From: Legionella birminghamensis
GTDB taxonomy: Bacteria; Pseudomonadota; Gammaproteobacteria; Legionellales; Legionellaceae
Assembly: GCF_900452515.1 (NCBI RefSeq)
Contig: NZ_UGNW01000001.1
Coordinates: 2,666,001-2,730,000, forward strand
DNA: 64,000 nucleotides
Direction: 5' to 3'
The notes under the pieces are model-generated. The model saw only the letters and a program-made list of their open reading frames with translations. It searched no databases and was not told where the DNA came from. This document shows positions 25,898 through 35,242 of the stretch, piece by piece. How positions within the stretch are numbered: the first letter of the stretch is position 1; every line of letters begins with the position of its first letter. A program made the translations under genes and the position numbers.

Positions 25898-26494
25898 CTA
25901 TTTCAATGATTCATTAGTTGTTTCTTTTGAGGTGCTATCGGTAAAGTTAATGCCTTTCGCACCCAGTACCAAACAAATGGCAATACGTCCCATTTTACGA
26001 TTCATTTCCCAGAATGTAACAGGCTTCCAGTTCTCAAACACTGGAATTTCGAATACGCGCACGACCTGATTGGGTACCAAATCATAATAACCAGCCACTA
26101 CAATAATCCGTCTTGCACCGGCCAGCCGGGGGAAGGTGAATACCTTCTTGGTACCGGGTGTAATAAACAGGGTCTGCATATATACTTTTTTGTTCGAATC
26201 TGGCTTGCTGTCGGAATTAACAGAGTCATCTGCACTGTCAAGAAGTTTGGCAATCGAATCAGCAGACATCAGTTGTTTTTGGACATCTTCTACCTTTTCA
26301 ACCTGAATAATAACAAGCTTTAGGGTGTGTTTTTGATCATTGTATAAATTGAGATCCTTGCTAGCCTCAATACGCATCAAAATAGCATTATCCTGGTAAG
26401 TATCTGCCAATTGAGGTTGTTTGGTATTGCCTCCCATGGTACAGGCAGTTATCAATAGCACAGAGAGAAAGAATAAATTTTTTAACACCGACAT
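25898..26494 (-). CDS. tssJ: TssJ, T6SS outer-membrane lipoprotein
   Basis: 198 residues. A lipoprotein signal is clear: a hydrophobic LFFLSVLLITAC with Cys as the lipidation site near residue 18. The mature part has the TssJ beta-sandwich pattern (LMRIEASKDLNLY, VVIQVEKVED, VYMQTLFITPGTKKVFTF and RIIVVAGYYDL). It anchors TssM in the outer membrane. A GTG at 26488 has AGGGA at a better distance than the ATG at 26494 and may be the real start. A lysine- and serine-rich insert at about 90-105 is loop-like. Confidence 0.88.
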   Translation of the reverse strand: MSVLKNLFFLSVLLITACTMGGNTKQPQLADTYQDNAILMRIEASKDLNLYNDQKHTLKLVIIQVEKVEDVQKQLMSADSIAKLLDSADDSVNSDSKPDSNKKVYMQTLFITPGTKKVFTFPRLAGARRIIVVAGYYDLVPNQVVRVFEIPVFENWKPVTFWEMNRKMGRIAICLVLGAKGINFTDSTSKETTNESLK

Positions 26495-26511
26495 TCCCTA
26501 TTTATGTATTA

Positions 26512-26628
26512 TTATTTTGCAGGTAATGCTACACAAATCAATGATAACAATAGAATATCTAAAATAGCAAGTAAATGCCTCTGCGTATAGCGCTGTTCTC
26601 GATTGTCCGCCATAACGACCAGATTCAT
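26512..26628 (-). CDS. Possible 38-residue single-membrane-span protein between tssH and tssJ
   Basis: A short frame starting with ATG at 26628 (alternative ATG at 26613) fills the 140-base gap between tssH and tssJ. The predicted peptide is a charged head (DNREQRYTQRH) followed by a hydrophobic helix, LLAILDILLLSLICVALPA. The ribosome site is poor for the first ATG. The composition looks protein-like and every neighbour is a T6SS gene, but the length is near what chance allows. Confidence 0.35.
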   Translation of the reverse strand: MNLVVMADNREQRYTQRHLLAILDILLLSLICVALPAK

Positions 26629-26634
26629 GCCCCC

Positions 26635-29220
26635 CTATTCCATGACTACAATACTATGATTCTTAATCGCCAGACTTAGCACGTTCACTTCTCTGTTCTC
26701 GGTCATTGCTTCGAGTATATATTTGGCCAGATGAGGCATTATCTGGGAATGGAGCGTCAATTCAATTTCTCTTGCCCCTAACTCAGGCTCATTATAATGC
26801 TCTGCCATGAAATCAATAATTTCATCTTTAAAATGCAGCTTAATGCCATGGGTACTCGCCAACTGCATTTTAAATGCATCCAGTTTCTGACGGGTGATTT
26901 CTTTTAGCGTTTCTGCAGATAATCCCCGATAAACCACCACTGTCATTCTGGCAAGCAGCGCGGGCTGGAAATGGGCCGATAAAATAGGCCAAATCAATTT
27001 TATCAATTGATCCTGAGGCAAATCCGCGCAACGAAGTATCAGATCGCTGGCCAGATTGCTGGTGAGAAAAATGACCGTATTTTTAAAATTGACTTCTTCA
27101 CCTTCACCGTCAGTCAGGCTGCCCTTATCAAAAACCTGGTAAAATAAATTCATTACATCCAACGCTGCCTTCTCCACTTCATCGAGAAGGACGACAGAAT
27201 AAGGACGCTGGCGCACTGCCTCAGTCAGCATTCCGCCCTCGCCAAACCCCACATAACCCGGAGGTGAACCAATTAACCGGCTTAAGGAATGTTTCTCCTG
27301 AAATTCCGACATATTAATCGTTGTCAAATATTGACGGCCGCCAAATACTCGCTCGGCAATCGCCAGTGCTGTTTCAGTTTTACCCACTCCGCTTGGCCCC
27401 ACCAGCAAAAAAACACCAGAGGGTTTATCGACTGAACTCAGGCCTGTTTTAGCTGCTTTTAAGTGTTGGGCAATGGCCTCAACGGCTTCATTCTGCCCTT
27501 TTATCTGCTCCTGAAGATTCTTCTCCAGATGAAGAAGTGCTGAATATTCACTCTTCAGTAATTTCCCTAAAGGCACGCCCGTCCAGTCTGAAACGACCCT
27601 GGCGACCACTTCCGGTGAGACTTCATAATCAATTAAAGAGTTCATTCTATCATTGATGGATTGAAGCAATTGCTGTTGTTTCTTTTGCAATTCCTTGCTG
27701 GGCTTTTTGCCAGACTGCTCAATGTCATGCCGCAATTCCAATAACCGATTAATTAAACCCTGTTCTTCCTCCCAATCCCTTAATAACTGGTCGTGAGCCG
27801 ATTTCTGCTTTTTAATCCGCTGCTTTAAGTCCTTGAGTTTTTTCTCCCCTACAGCTTGTCCTTGCCTTTTATCCCGAGTTAAGCTGGATAGCTCCTGTTC
27901 AAGTGCGGTGATCCGATTTTCCAAAGCACTTGCCTCAGCTGAGTTCGCAGTCAGATTAATCTTTACCCGCGCAGCGGCAGTATCCACTAAATCGATTGCT
28001 TTATCAGGTTGCTGACGTCCAAAAATATAGCGTGTGGATAGTTCTGCCGCAGCTTCCAAAGCATCGGTTCGAACACTGACGCCATGGGCTTTTTCATAGA
28101 TTGGTTGCAGGCCCCGCAAGATCCGGATAGTGTCTTCTATGTCCGGTTGCTGTAATTTGATTAATTGAAACCGCCGGGCCAAAGCCGCATCTTTTTCGAA
28201 ATATTTTTTATACTCGTGCCAGGTGGTGGCTGCAATGACGGATAACTCGCCGCGTACCAGTGCTGGTTTTAAAATATTGGCCGCATCCAGCCCGCCCTGC
28301 TGCTGTCCAGAGCCAATTAAGGTATGTGCTTCATCAATAAATAATATCACTGGAAATTTTGCGGCGCTTACCTCTTTTAAAACTGCTTTAAGACGTCTTT
28401 CATATTCCCCCTTAACGCTTGCCCCTGCCTCTAATAAGCCCAAATCCAGGGCAAGAATGGCGGTATTTTTTAGAAAATCAGGCACATTTCCCTTATGGAT
28501 TTCCAAGGCAAGCCCCTCCGCCAGGGCTGTTTTCCCAACGCCGGGTTCGCCGACAAGAATCGGGTTGTTTTTTCGTCTTCTACCCAGGATATCAATCATC
28601 TGCTGAATTTCGCGCTCTCGCCCAAATACGGGATCAATCTGGCCGGCACGCGCTTTTTCGGTCAGATTAATGCAAAACTGCTGTAAAGATTCCCCAAGCC
28701 GCGATTGATTCTCCGAAGCTTGTGAAGCTAACTGCGAAGCATCCCTTTCGATTGACTGGGCAGTATCAGTCTGCCAATGGCTCAATAACCCCTCAAAAGG
28801 AAGAAGTTGAAACACTTCATTAGCAATATGTGTGGAATAGTAATTGTGCTTTTTAATCAGTGCAAAGAGTAATGAGCTGGAGCGTATTTTTTCCAGGTTC
28901 TGCTCCAGGGTAGCAATTAACCAGGCATCCTGAATCCAGTCAAAAACAGAAATTGAAAAGCTGGGTTTACCCAGGTGTCCGGGTTTTAATTTGCCGATAC
29001 CCGCATGGATATCAAAGCGGATATTGTCGGTTACCAAAGCCTGTTGCTCAAGGATAAGACTGATATCTGAGCGTGGATTGGACAATAGCTCAGTAAGCCA
29101 GTGGTCGATGGTCACTTCCCGATGAGTTTTTTGCATACATAAATTGACCGACTGCTCCAGGGTCAACGCCGTATAATCATTGAGCCGCTCTAATAACACC
29201 TTTAAATTGACGGTTAGCAT
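26635..29220 (-). CDS. tssH: TssH (ClpV), T6SS sheath-recycling ATPase
   Basis: 861 residues of ClpB/ClpV type with two AAA+ modules. Walker A1 is GEPGVGKT (about residue 222) with Walker B VILFIDEAHTLIG; a coiled-coil middle domain spans about 405-540; Walker A2 is GPSGVGKT (about 606) with VVLLDEVEKA. The N-terminal domain is ClpV-like and there is no ClpB-type N-domain signature. ClpV disassembles contracted TssBC sheaths. The GLDAANILKPAL box is typical for the family. It lies 43 bases after tssG. Confidence 0.95.
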   Translation of the reverse strand: MLTVNLKVLLERLNDYTALTLEQSVNLCMQKTHREVTIDHWLTELLSNPRSDISLILEQQALVTDNIRFDIHAGIGKLKPGHLGKPSFSISVFDWIQDAWLIATLEQNLEKIRSSSLLFALIKKHNYYSTHIANEVFQLLPFEGLLSHWQTDTAQSIERDASQLASQASENQSRLGESLQQFCINLTEKARAGQIDPVFGREREIQQMIDILGRRRKNNPILVGEPGVGKTALAEGLALEIHKGNVPDFLKNTAILALDLGLLEAGASVKGEYERRLKAVLKEVSAAKFPVILFIDEAHTLIGSGQQQGGLDAANILKPALVRGELSVIAATTWHEYKKYFEKDAALARRFQLIKLQQPDIEDTIRILRGLQPIYEKAHGVSVRTDALEAAAELSTRYIFGRQQPDKAIDLVDTAAARVKINLTANSAEASALENRITALEQELSSLTRDKRQGQAVGEKKLKDLKQRIKKQKSAHDQLLRDWEEEQGLINRLLELRHDIEQSGKKPSKELQKKQQQLLQSINDRMNSLIDYEVSPEVVARVVSDWTGVPLGKLLKSEYSALLHLEKNLQEQIKGQNEAVEAIAQHLKAAKTGLSSVDKPSGVFLLVGPSGVGKTETALAIAERVFGGRQYLTTINMSEFQEKHSLSRLIGSPPGYVGFGEGGMLTEAVRQRPYSVVLLDEVEKAALDVMNLFYQVFDKGSLTDGEGEEVNFKNTVIFLTSNLASDLILRCADLPQDQLIKLIWPILSAHFQPALLARMTVVVYRGLSAETLKEITRQKLDAFKMQLASTHGIKLHFKDEIIDFMAEHYNEPELGAREIELTLHSQIMPHLAKYILEAMTENREVNVLSLAIKNHSIVVME

Positions 29221-29263
29221 AGTTACCTGCCGCTGTTATTGTTAGCAAACACTGGCGCTTAAT

Positions 29264-30253
29264 TTACCAGTCTGTTTTTAGCCAGTATCTTACTGTAAAG
29301 GATTCAATTTCTTTTTCAGGTGCAAGCCAGCTGGCCACTCCCAGAGGATACATTGGGGATGATAATTGCATTCCCTGCAGCGAACCTCTGTCAAGAATGA
29401 CCTCCATCATGTAATGAAATGGTTCGCGCACGTACAACTGAAGCAGCAGCTTCATCAAATGGATATTAGCGCTGTCCATTAAAAATGTGGGGAATACGCT
29501 TGCATTCAATGGTCCGATACGAATCAGCACATTATTACTGCTTGCCCTTACTTTACTGCCGAGATAGGCCGTTTCACTCAGCTGATGATTGCTCTCGCCA
29601 ATGTGACAGCGCTGATCAAAGGGGATAGATTGCATAGCCAGAAAAAAAGATTTTACCTCAATGGGTACGTTGAAATAATCAGTTAAAAAATCGCGAAGCC
29701 CATTGAGACTTCTGTGGGTATTGATCCAATGGCCAGAATATTTTAATAGCCGCATGTAATGAGGGATTTTATGCCGTACTTCCTTCAGAGCCAGACCTAC
29801 CAGACCAAAAATTGCATTTTCAATATCGCGGTTATGATGCTCAATAAACTGTTCAATAATTCTATTTCTGGACCAGACACGATACATCAATTCATATAAG
29901 CGCCGATGGATAATATTAAGCAGGTATTTCACTTCACCTATTTCATAAAATTCATCCTGTATTAATTGTTCGGTATAAAAGGTTGGTAATGGAGAAGTGG
30001 TGCCAAATAAACTCAGAAACGTAGCCGTAAGAATATATTTATTCTTTTCCTTTTTGATATCTTCGATATCAGTTTCGGGAAAAGCAAGACTTAGCCATGG
30101 AATAATATCCAGGCTTGAGGAAATCCCCTGTTTATTCTCCTGCTCAATCTCATGATTGATTAAACGTACTGCCTGATAAAAATTAAACGTTCTCGGTTGG
30201 GACAATAACTTTTTAATTATTTCTGGTTCGGATTGTTCAATCTTGGTTTCCAT
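29264..30253 (-). CDS. tssG: TssG, T6SS baseplate protein
   Basis: 329 residues with the TssG pattern: FNFYQAVRLI near the start, PWLSLAFPETDI, the FLSLFGTTSPLPTFYTEQL motif that is diagnostic for the family, then GLVGLALKEVRHKIP and LLKYSGHW. TssG with two TssF copies and TssE makes the baseplate wedge. The start lies inside tssF (37-bp overlap), which implies translational coupling. Confidence 0.92.
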   Translation of the reverse strand: METKIEQSEPEIIKKLLSQPRTFNFYQAVRLINHEIEQENKQGISSSLDIIPWLSLAFPETDIEDIKKEKNKYILTATFLSLFGTTSPLPTFYTEQLIQDEFYEIGEVKYLLNIIHRRLYELMYRVWSRNRIIEQFIEHHNRDIENAIFGLVGLALKEVRHKIPHYMRLLKYSGHWINTHRSLNGLRDFLTDYFNVPIEVKSFFLAMQSIPFDQRCHIGESNHQLSETAYLGSKVRASSNNVLIRIGPLNASVFPTFLMDSANIHLMKLLLQLYVREPFHYMMEVILDRGSLQGMQLSSPMYPLGVASWLAPEKEIESFTVRYWLKTDW

Positions 30254-31938
30254 TTCCAGGTCTCTTTAGTACGTGAATTCTTCAGATTCAATTGGGTAAA
30301 GGTATTTATTGGTGAATTCTGTGAAAAATAAATGTCCAGGACACAGCCAAACAAATACATGTCGCCAATACTTTTGTAATGATCGGGTTCACATACCAGG
30401 GTTATGCTCACTCCGGAAATCATTTCAGCAAGGTAAAGGCGTCTGCTTTTTTGAACTAATATATCCTCTACACCCTGAATTCTGCTCATATTTAAATGAT
30501 AATTTTCACCTTTTTCATAAAGATAAAGATTAACAATTTGTTTTAAATAGTGTTTATCTAAAATCTGAACAAAATTGAGAGCCAGCAGAGATTGAAAGTT
30601 CCAAATCAGGGACTGATCATGTACCGCCGGAATATTAGAGGACGGAGGAATGATATTGGTAAAACTTAAGTTTTCCGGTGATGAATCAGTAAATTGGGTG
30701 ATATCGCCCTCATCCAAAAGCCTGGTCAAATCGCCATTGGTACAAGTCAAGGTCACCGAAAGTGTTTCATCAACTGGATATTCCTTGCCAAAATCATAGA
30801 AAAACCCGAGATAAAGATCGCGGCCATTGCCGCTAATGGCTGGCCGATTATGGATCGTATATTTACTGTTTAAGTCCAGTTCATCATTGAAATTGAGCGC
30901 ATGATCATAAACAATTTGCCTTTTTTCCCGCTGGCGATAGCCGATAACCTCTTTCACCTCATAAATCTGGTAGTGCTGATCCGCATTGTCGCTGGGGAGC
31001 ACCCGATATTCCGGTTTTTTATGATCGAGCTGAATCGGATCGGCATGGAATTCGAATAAATTAATAATCGGTACGCTGTGCAATACCAGATTGCCAGTCT
31101 CCGGAGGAGTGAACCACACAGGGACATCTTTCAATTCGAAAGCAATCTGAAAACGCAGGGCATCGCTCTCACGGAGCCATTTCTCAAGCCCGGTCAGCTT
31201 GAAAAAGAGAAATTTATAAGGTTGATTGATGTACTGGTGCAGAATGCAATGGGTATTATCATCTTTAAACGCCAACGGGTATAAAGGATCGTCCGACTCC
31301 AGCGCACACGCAATCAGATTATCAAGCGGCAGGCTGTATTCTTTTTCATTATCTGCGCGCAATAAGATTCGCTTCACATAACGTTGCAGCATATAAAACG
31401 TATTACAGGCATCTTCCCAGGGCTGCCTGATAAAAAAACGCAGTTCCTTGCCTGTCCAGTTCTGCAAGGTAACTCCGCAAAGCTGGCAATCGACTTGCAA
31501 GAAGCTATCCCCGTGAAGTGATTCTTTAAAAATGATCTGCTCAATGATCACCGGTTCCACTGCAACATCAACCACAGTACGAAAAAGACACTGCGTACCA
31601 TTAATGGGGATGGAGGCCAGCTCCGTGCCTTTCTTAACCAGAATTGCCTCCCCCAGATTGGGTTTAGGGATAAACTGGATAATCGAAGAACTGGGTAGCG
31701 GTTTGGAGTATTGTGAAAAGAAAATCTGCGTCAGGTCATCCACCATGTCCGGCAAATTATCATCCAGCAGGATTTGAATCTGACTGGTTAAGAAAGCTAC
31801 ACCTTCCAGAAGGCGCTCAATATCCGGATCTGTACTCTGTTCCCTGAGCATGGGAGCTATTGCTGGATAAGCAGCAGCAAACTCTTTAGCCAATTTCTTA
31901 ATTTTGCTTAGTTCAGATTGATAATAATCGAGAATCAT
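30217..31938 (-). CDS. tssF: TssF, T6SS baseplate protein
   Basis: 573 residues. The N-terminus (YYQSELSKIKKLAKEFAAAYP and then DPDIERLLEGVAFLTSQI) is the classic TssF opening, and KGTELASIPINGTQCLFRTVVDV follows near residue 100. TssF forms the baseplate wedge core with TssG. It lies 47 bases after tssE and overlaps tssG. Confidence 0.93.
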   Translation of the reverse strand: MILDYYQSELSKIKKLAKEFAAAYPAIAPMLREQSTDPDIERLLEGVAFLTSQIQILLDDNLPDMVDDLTQIFFSQYSKPLPSSSIIQFIPKPNLGEAILVKKGTELASIPINGTQCLFRTVVDVAVEPVIIEQIIFKESLHGDSFLQVDCQLCGVTLQNWTGKELRFFIRQPWEDACNTFYMLQRYVKRILLRADNEKEYSLPLDNLIACALESDDPLYPLAFKDDNTHCILHQYINQPYKFLFFKLTGLEKWLRESDALRFQIAFELKDVPVWFTPPETGNLVLHSVPIINLFEFHADPIQLDHKKPEYRVLPSDNADQHYQIYEVKEVIGYRQREKRQIVYDHALNFNDELDLNSKYTIHNRPAISGNGRDLYLGFFYDFGKEYPVDETLSVTLTCTNGDLTRLLDEGDITQFTDSSPENLSFTNIIPPSSNIPAVHDQSLIWNFQSLLALNFVQILDKHYLKQIVNLYLYEKGENYHLNMSRIQGVEDILVQKSRRLYLAEMISGVSITLVCEPDHYKSIGDMYLFGCVLDIYFSQNSPINTFTQLNLKNSRTKETWKWKPRLNNPNQK

Positions 31939-31985
31939 GGCTTATCCTTCAGCATGTAAAGCCTTAAAATTATTGGTTTCAGGCA

Positions 31986-32405
31986 CTATAGTCTCACTAT
32001 TACTCTACCATGACTTGTGAGAATCGTGGTGAAATAAACCGATATTTCTTCGAAAGGTTGTTTTAAAGTGCCGTCAATATGACAGCTGATTAATTGCTTG
32101 TCCGGATTGATTGTCAAATTGCTTATCCTGACCTGGGCGACTCTCGGTTCATAGGTTTTAATTAAATGGGACAAATGCTGAACCAGTTCTTCTTTGCGGG
32201 CCAGGGAATAATCTTCCACTAAAGCGGGCGATTGTGACAAACCATAATTATCATCAATAAGCACATTTCCCTGACGGGTTGAGAGTATTTGCTCAATGTG
32301 TTTCCTGATTGATTCGATTAATATATCCGGTTCGGATTGATCCATGGACTGGGAATCTTTCCTCGACCAGCGTCTTAATCGCTCGGTTAAACGCTCCCCT
32401 CTCAC
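31986..32405 (-). CDS. tssE: TssE, T6SS gp25-like baseplate protein
   Basis: 139 residues. The gp25-like domain shows the LSTRQGNVLIDDNYGL region and the terminal beta-strands. GTG is the start: AAGGAGA lies 5 bases upstream. TssE initiates sheath polymerisation at the baseplate. It is separated from hcp by two inverted repeats. Confidence 0.9.
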   Translation of the reverse strand: MRGERLTERLRRWSRKDSQSMDQSEPDILIESIRKHIEQILSTRQGNVLIDDNYGLSQSPALVEDYSLARKEELVQHLSHLIKTYEPRVAQVRISNLTINPDKQLISCHIDGTLKQPFEEISVYFTTILTSHGRVIVRL

Positions 32406-32439
32406 TGGATTCTCCTTTGGTTATAAACCCAAGATAGTT

Positions 32440-32500
32440 GCTGGGCTTTACAGCCCAGCCTACATATTCAAATTCGGCGTACCGCGGTTTGTCCGCGGTA
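32440..32500. repeat. Two stem-loops between hcp and tssE
   Basis: On the plus strand: GCTGGGCT-TTAC-AGCCCAGC (32440-32459) and TACCGCGG-TTTGT-CCGCGGTA (32480-32500). On the minus-strand transcript, both follow the hcp stop and precede tssE. The first is the same stem as the one after clpP; the second shares the CCGCGG core with the interspersed palindromes. They may protect hcp mRNA or attenuate transcription of downstream structural genes. Confidence 0.75.
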
Positions 32501-32506
32501 TCAACC

Positions 32507-33043
32507 CTAAGCTTCCCGAGACAGGCGGCTTAAGTTCCAGCTAAACTCATGGCGGTTGAGATTGTCAACTATCTTGAAAGAGGTTGGATGCAAATCAACA
32601 ATCACCAGAGGACCTGCGACATGCGAATAAACATAGTCCACCTCAAGCACTTTAGCCTGATTCAAAGTAATCAGCACAGCGGCCTGTACTTCGCCATTTG
32701 GACCTGCACGCAAACAGTGGATATCGCAGGTACTGACATCCTCCCCGGTAAATATACTTTGGGTTAAAGGCACGATTCCTCCGCCGTCCCAAAGTGTGGT
32801 AAGGCGGAAAAATTTTGCATCGGGCACACCAATTAACTGATCCTGAGCGTCAAAACTTCTGGATGTCGATGTTTTGAAATCCACTGCCTGTACCCATTGC
32901 TCATAGCCCTTAACAGAACTGTTGCCCTTGACCACGCCAGCCGCAGTAGTTGTTATTCTTGCCATCAGCTTATATTGGGTACGTACCACTTCGCCTTCGG
33001 GCAATAAGGGTACGACATTAAGTTCTGGTTGTTGCATAGCCAT
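32507..33043 (-). CDS. hcp: Hcp (TssD), T6SS inner-tube protein
   Basis: 178 residues. The Hcp fold is recognised from KGNSSVKGYEQWVQAVDF near residue 40 and the C-terminal DNLNRHEFSWNLSR strand pair, plus the position right after tssC. Hcp hexamers stack into the expelled tube. The start ATG has AAGGAGA two bases upstream. The 8-base gap after tssC suggests tight co-transcription, while two stem-loops follow it. Confidence 0.85.
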   Translation of the reverse strand: MAMQQPELNVVPLLPEGEVVRTQYKLMARITTTAAGVVKGNSSVKGYEQWVQAVDFKTSTSRSFDAQDQLIGVPDAKFFRLTTLWDGGGIVPLTQSIFTGEDVSTCDIHCLRAGPNGEVQAAVLITLNQAKVLEVDYVYSHVAGPLVIVDLHPTSFKIVDNLNRHEFSWNLSRLSREA

Positions 33044-33050
33044 TTTCTCC

Positions 33051-34523
33051 TTAAGCGGCGGTTTCCAGGTTACCTACTAATTGTAGAGTAATATAGGAGC
33101 CCATATATTTAAAATGAGGTCTGACAATTAAAGTGGATTTATACCATCCTGGCTCACCAGCAACATCCTCTACCGTCACTCTGGCATAACGCAATGGTTT
33201 TTTGGCTCTCACTTCGGCCACCGGATTTTCCATGTCCACAACATAACTGCCGATCCACTCATTCAGTTCACGCTCCATATCGACCCGCTCTTTATGCATA
33301 CCCAGTTTCTCGCGCTGCATCACTTTCAGATAATGGGCCAGACGGCAAATAATGAACATATAAGGGAATTGGGTTCCCAATTTGTAATTGGCTTCCGCTT
33401 CCTTGTTCCCACTGACATCGACAAAAGTTTTTGGTTTTTGAATCGAATTGGCAGAGAAAAAGGCAGCATTGTTACTGTTTTTACGCATAGTCAAAGGGAT
33501 AAATCCCTGTTCAGACAACTCAAATTCCCGTCTTTCAGAAATAAGTAACTCTGTAGGAATCTTGCTTTGCACTTCTCTCATGGCATCGAAATAGTAACAA
33601 GGTAAATCCTCTACTGTACCACCCCCTTCCGGGCCAATAATGTTAACGCACCATCGGTATTTGGCAAAACTGTCCGACAATCGGCCAGCAAAAGCAAAGG
33701 CAGCATTTCCCCATAGGAAGCTGTGATCACCCTGGCTGACATCTTCTTTATAATTGAATGTCCGCAGGTTATAACTTCGGTCATCATAGGGCATACGCAG
33801 CATAAAGCGGGGTAAAGTCAAACCAATATAGCGAGCATCTTCTGACTCGCGCAGGCTATTCCATTCGGCATAAACCGGGCTCTCGAAGATTGCTGCAATA
33901 TCATTAAGGGCTGGCAAATCCGTCATTGATTTGACATTAAAAAACTCAGGTCCTGCCGCTGCTATAAAGGGGGCATGCGCCATTGCACTGACAGCGGCAA
34001 TGTTGCGCAGGAGTGCTACGTCTTTATGGGAGGGGCCAAAGGTGTAATTCCCGATGATAGAAGCATAGGGTTTACCACCGAACTGACCGTATTCAGAACT
34101 GTAAGCCTGTTTGAACAAGCCCGACTTAACGATTTCAGGAGAATCCAGAAAGTCTTCGTATAGCTCTTCCTTGGAAACATTAATGAAATCAATCTGACTG
34201 TTTTCACGGAAATTGGTTTGATCAACCAGGAATTTTAATGAACGCCAGGCCGATTCCAGCTTTTGGAACTCGGCATTGTGCAGAATTTCATCCACTTGAA
34301 CGGACAGCTGTGCATCGATATCGGCAATCACATCATCTACCATCGCCGAGGTGACCGCTTCATCAGTCCGCTGCTCCTCTACAATTCTGTCAATAAAAGC
34401 CCGAATTCCGCTTTTGGTGACCTCATAACGCTCTTCTTCCGGTGAAATTTCAATGCCGGCCAGCAAATCATTGATCACTGACTTGTCCTGACCCTTTCCC
34501 GGATTCTCTTTTGTATCAGCCAT
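33051..34523 (-). CDS. tssC: TssC, T6SS large sheath subunit
   Basis: About 490 residues. Diagnostic stretches include the EILHNAEFQKLESAWRSLKF helix, FGGKPYASIIGNYTF, then FKSLPALNDIA-like sequence, LPRFMLRMPYDDRS and FLWGNAAFAFA. TssB/TssC form the contractile sheath recycled by ClpV. I use the ATG at 34523 (GAGGAGA upstream); a GTG one codon earlier is possible. It is 31 bases after tssB. Confidence 0.95.
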   Translation of the reverse strand: MADTKENPGKGQDKSVINDLLAGIEISPEEERYEVTKSGIRAFIDRIVEEQRTDEAVTSAMVDDVIADIDAQLSVQVDEILHNAEFQKLESAWRSLKFLVDQTNFRENSQIDFINVSKEELYEDFLDSPEIVKSGLFKQAYSSEYGQFGGKPYASIIGNYTFGPSHKDVALLRNIAAVSAMAHAPFIAAAGPEFFNVKSMTDLPALNDIAAIFESPVYAEWNSLRESEDARYIGLTLPRFMLRMPYDDRSYNLRTFNYKEDVSQGDHSFLWGNAAFAFAGRLSDSFAKYRWCVNIIGPEGGGTVEDLPCYYFDAMREVQSKIPTELLISERREFELSEQGFIPLTMRKNSNNAAFFSANSIQKPKTFVDVSGNKEAEANYKLGTQFPYMFIICRLAHYLKVMQREKLGMHKERVDMERELNEWIGSYVVDMENPVAEVRAKKPLRYARVTVEDVAGEPGWYKSTLIVRPHFKYMGSYITLQLVGNLETAA

Positions 34524-34554
34524 CACTATCTCCTCAAATGAAATGGGCTATTGC

Positions 34555-35055
34555 CTAGTGTTCTTTTTTATCTTCAATACCCAAATCCTTTAGCAATTTA
34601 TCCCTTAACGTCGGATCTTTAACAATTGCATCCAGTTTTCTTCTGAATTCAGGTGTGTTTCCCAAAGGTCCTTTCAGGGATTTAAGCGCATTTCGAAGCT
34701 CCATTAAGCGTTTCAATTCCGGAACCTGCCTGACGATATTATCGGGCTCGAAATCATGCAGGGACTGAATTTTCAACTCGAGAGGAATATAATCATTCTT
34801 GTTGTTGCTTAAACGGTTAAGAACACGTGTTGAAATTTTGATATCATGAAGTTTCAGAATTTGATTGAAATTATCCTTATTAATACTAACTGTCTGTCTT
34901 TTTTCCAGAGGAAGCTTGGAAGGTTTGTTGGAAAATTCTCCTAAAACAAGCTGTCGTAAAGGGAGCTCCACCATTTCCTCAGCCCCTTCAATACTGGGCT
35001 TGTAAACGATGTTGACCCGTTCTTTTGGGGCTACCGATTGATCTTTGCGTGCCAT
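34555..35055 (-). CDS. tssB: TssB, T6SS small sheath subunit
   Basis: About 166 residues: RVNIVYKPSIEGAEEMVELP at the start, then the core PLRQLVLGEF, KDNFNQILKLHDI, VPLELKI-type sequence and the helical tail LMELRNALKSLKGPLG. It pairs with TssC to build the sheath. I use the ATG at 35055 because it gives the usual MARK-type N-terminus; an ATG at 35067 is in frame. It is the first gene of the minus-strand T6SS operon. Confidence 0.93.
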   Translation of the reverse strand: MARKDQSVAPKERVNIVYKPSIEGAEEMVELPLRQLVLGEFSNKPSKLPLEKRQTVSINKDNFNQILKLHDIKISTRVLNRLSNNKNDYIPLELKIQSLHDFEPDNIVRQVPELKRLMELRNALKSLKGPLGNTPEFRRKLDAIVKDPTLRDKLLKDLGIEDKKEH

Positions 35056-35112
35056 TTTCCTCTCCATTGTTCTAAAAAGAATATTGTCTTTGCAAGACTT
35101 TATAAGTTAACC

Positions 35113-35141
35113 ATAGCACAAATTATTAATTTTTCTGCCAA
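35113..35141 (-). promoter_or_regulatory. Candidate sigma-70 promoter of the tssB operon
   Basis: On the minus strand, TTGGCA (35136-35141) and TGCTAT (35113-35118) are spaced by 17 bases, about 58 bases upstream of the tssB ATG. A sigma-54 -24/-12 pair was looked for and not found. Confidence 0.5.
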
Positions 35142-35186
35142 TTCGTCAGGAAGCAAGATAAGTATAGGTGTACCCAGGACAAGAAG

Positions 35187-35215
35187 TTGACAGCCATTGC
35201 CCCAATAGCTATTGT
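35187..35215 (+). promoter_or_regulatory. Candidate sigma-70 promoter of vgrG
   Basis: TTGACA (35187-35192) and TATTGT (35210-35215) are spaced by 17 bases, 27 bases before the vgrG ATG. It is divergent from the tssB promoter, and the two -35 boxes are about 45 bases apart. Confidence 0.5.
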
Positions 35216-35242
35216 TGTTATTGACGTGTAATGGAGAATTTC

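Noticed and set aside
35068-35242. Sigma-54 promoter between tssB and vgrG
   Set aside because: No TGGCAC-N5-TTGC-like pair with correct GG/GC spacing was seen on either strand, while sigma-70-like boxes with 17-base spacing are present.
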